Shown one piece after another: positions 6,413 through 7,733 of a stretch of DNA of 7,733 nt (its first letter is position 1; each line of letters opens with the position of its first letter). The position numbers and the translations under genes are program-made. Under the pieces are notes generated by a model. The model was not told where the DNA came from. It made no database searches and was given only the letters and a program-made list of their open reading frames with translations. The stretch is from contig URVL01000110.1 of assembly GCA_900551265.1 (NCBI GenBank), positions 1 to 7,733 on the forward strand. Reading direction: 5' to 3'. The stretch comes from an uncultured Eubacteriales bacterium (GTDB lineage Bacteria > Bacillota > Clostridia > Oscillospirales > QAMX01).

Positions 6413-6429
6413 GTAAGGGTTTCGTAAGG
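6413..6429. repeat. Short direct repeat GTAAGG x2 between the divergent promoters
   Basis: GTAAGG occurs at 6413-6418 and 6424-6429, 11 bp apart, about one helical turn, within the 60 bp between the two -35 boxes. The bases after each copy are also similar (GTTTC and ATTC). Same-face spacing is compatible with a regulator site, but six bases twice can arise by chance. Confidence 0.3.
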
Positions 6430-6446
6430 ATTCACTGTGCAGAGGA

Positions 6447-6475
6447 TTGACCTAAAAGAAAAAATATAGTAAAAT
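6447..6475 (+). promoter_or_regulatory. Sigma-A type promoter of the helicase gene
   Basis: TTGACC (6447-6452) is followed after 17 nt by TAAAAT (6470-6475); the spacer is A-rich. Transcription should start near 6482, giving a leader of about 60 nt before the ATG at 6541. It is back to back with the leftward promoter, the two -35 boxes being 60 bp apart. Confidence 0.75.
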
Positions 6476-6497
6476 AAAGGTGTTTGGTTTAGGAACA

Positions 6498-6527
6498 ATG
6501 TGAAATAGGATGGCTTATTTTGGATAG
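6498..6527 (+). other. Helicase leader with a start-stop codon pair and a five-codon reading frame
   Basis: In the predicted leader, ATG at 6498 is followed at once by TGA (6501-6503), with AGGA 3 nt before it. A second ATG at 6510 reads MAYFG and stops at TAG 6525-6527, crossing the possible TTG start of the helicase at 6520. These could modulate initiation, or may be chance in AT-rich leader DNA. Confidence 0.25.
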
Positions 6528-6540
6528 GGAAATTTTTAAT

Positions 6541-7733
6541 ATGCAGTATGCGGCCGTGCGCCGCGACATCATAGAGCGGGAGTTCGGCAATTTGAACGAC
6601 CGGCAGCGTGAAGCGGTCTTCCATACGGAGGGCCCTCTTTTAGTGCTGGCGGGTGCCGGCAGCGGAAAAACAACGGTGCTGATTAACCGTATTGCAAACC
6701 TGATCCGTTTCGGCAGCGGCGTGCAGTGCGAAACCGCGCCGGATTATGCGGGCGAAGCCGAACTGCAAGAACTGGTTGAATATCTCGACGATCCGCAGGA
6801 AAGTAAACGCGAGCGTATTACAGAGTTGTGCGCCGTCAATCCCTGCCGTCCATGGGAAGTACTGGCGATCACTTTCACCAATAAGGCCGCCAACGAACTC
6901 AAGGAGCGTTTGGAACGCGCCGTCGGTCCGGATGCACGGGATATATGGGCTTCCACCTTCCATTCCGCCTGTGTGCGGATTCTGCGTCGGGACATTGAAA
7001 AACTCGGTTTTTCGCGCAGTTTTACCATTTATGGCGATGACGAACATTTAAACATTCTGAAATCCATCATTCGGGAAAAAGGGCTTGATGATAAAATCTA
7101 TGCGCCGCGCGCAGTTGCCAGTGTGATTTCGCGTGCAAAGGACGAGCTGAAAACGCCCGCAAAGTTCGCGCGCGAGCATGAGGACGATTTCCGTCTGACA
7201 AAGATTGCGCAGATTTATGCCGAATACCAGCGCACGCTCAAAGAAGCCAACGCGCTTGACTTTGACGATCTTATTATGTACACGGTTGCTCTGCTCAATA
7301 ACTTTGAAGAGGTTCGCTCCTATTACCAGAACAAATTCCGGTACATTATGGTAGACGAATATCAGGACACAAATGTTGCACAGGACCGCCTGACACGCCT
7401 CCTGACCGGCGAGCACTGTAATATCTGTGTCGTCGGCGACGACGACCAGTCGATTTACCGGTTCCGCGGCGCAGACGTCGCCAATATTTTAAACTTTGAA
7501 AAGCACTACCCGGGCGCGCAGATCATCCGGCTTGAACAGAACTACCGTTCCACCAAAATGATTTTAAACGCCGCCAATCGCGTCATTGCACACAACGAGG
7601 GCCGCCGCGGCAAGGAACTCTGGACCGGGAACGACGAGGGCGAAAAAATCGGGTTTTACCGCGCGGCCACGGAACAGGAAGAGGCGCAATATATCGCAAG
7701 CCATATTCTCTCCGCTTACCAGCGCGGTTTCAC
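6541..7733 (+). CDS. pcrA: PcrA/UvrD-type superfamily 1A DNA helicase (N-terminal ~397 residues, cut by the right edge)
   Basis: This ATP-driven 3'-5' DNA helicase acts in repair and in clearing proteins or stalled forks. Motifs appear in order: Q-motif region LNDRQREAV (18-26), Walker A AGAGSGKT (37-44), Ia ITFTNKAANELKERL (110-124), Ib STFHSACVRIL (138-148), motif II VDEYQDTN (271-278), motif III VVGDDDQSIYRFRGAD (297-312) and motif IV QNYRST (333-338). The remaining motifs lie beyond the window. Between motifs I and Ia, about residues 57-104 include an acidic, charged stretch longer than in Bacillus PcrA. Two starts are possible. ATG at 6541 has AGGGA 10 nt upstream. TTG at 6520 has AGGA 9 nt upstream and would add seven residues (MDREIFN). 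ATG is reported; the TTG is not excluded. PcrA, UvrD and Rep cannot be separated fully on this part, but PcrA is expected in Bacillota. Confidence 0.92.
   Translation, partial: MQYAAVRRDIIEREFGNLNDRQREAVFHTEGPLLVLAGAGSGKTTVLINRIANLIRFGSGVQCETAPDYAGEAELQELVEYLDDPQESKRERITELCAVNPCRPWEVLAITFTNKAANELKERLERAVGPDARDIWASTFHSACVRILRRDIEKLGFSRSFTIYGDDEHLNILKSIIREKGLDDKIYAPRAVASVISRAKDELKTPAKFAREHEDDFRLTKIAQIYAEYQRTLKEANALDFDDLIMYTVALLNNFEEVRSYYQNKFRYIMVDEYQDTNVAQDRLTRLLTGEHCNICVVGDDDQSIYRFRGADVANILNFEKHYPGAQIIRLEQNYRSTKMILNAANRVIAHNEGRRGKELWTGNDEGEKIGFYRAATEQEEAQYIASHILSAYQRGF

Noticed and set aside
6334..6624. A 96-codon minus-strand frame across the divergent promoter region
   Set aside because: It runs antisense through the helicase start and both promoters, and its product looks like translated AT-rich noncoding DNA.
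6640..7416. Open frames on the minus strand opposite the helicase
   Set aside because: The helicase motifs on the plus strand are continuous and in order; these frames lack domains and are shadows.

Overview
The window looks like a chromosomal segment of a moderately GC-rich member of the Clostridia (Bacillota), possibly a gut anaerobe. This is inferred from protein style: a flavin-dependent thymidylate synthase (ThyX) with a clostridial-type Cys-rich tail, a thymidylate kinase of the divergent clostridial type, a DUF2156 protein, a TagA-type glycosyltransferase, and an MltG with a long charged cytoplasmic tail. All complete genes are intact. No RNA genes, CRISPR arrays, insertion sequences, phage genes or convincing terminators were seen.

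Layout: a 211-bp divergent intergenic region (6330-6540) carries two back-to-back sigma-A type promoters, both with a 17-bp spacer. Leftward (minus strand) runs a tightly packed eight-gene operon: tagA/wecG-family glycosyltransferase, thyX, tmk, a DUF2156 protein, 5-formyl-THF cyclo-ligase, a CPBP-family membrane protein, mltG, and a membrane-anchored metallophosphoesterase cut by the left edge. Neighbouring genes overlap by 4, 7, 8 or 10 nt or are separated by at most 33 nt. Several Shine-Dalgarno sites lie inside the preceding gene, so translational coupling is likely. Rightward (plus strand) runs the first ~397 codons of a PcrA/UvrD-type superfamily 1 helicase, cut by the right edge.

How the genes fit together: ThyX makes dTMP from dUMP using methylene-THF, and Tmk phosphorylates dTMP to dTDP. 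The cyclo-ligase returns 5-formyl-THF to the one-carbon folate pool that feeds ThyX. Around this nucleotide/folate core sit envelope genes: a GT26 glycosyltransferase (wall polymer priming), MltG (glycan-strand cleavage), and three genes with no assigned substrate (DUF2156, CPBP, metallophosphoesterase), two of which are membrane proteins. The operon therefore mixes DNA-precursor supply with wall assembly.

The window is mostly ordinary housekeeping DNA, and I see no clear new multi-gene system. The points most worth a second look are: a CPBP protein whose three signature motifs are all altered; a Tmk with Gly in place of the Asp of its DR(Y/H) motif; a Cys-patterned C-terminal tail on ThyX; an extra ~45-residue segment in the helicase between motifs I and Ia; and tiny start-stop reading frames in the helicase leader.
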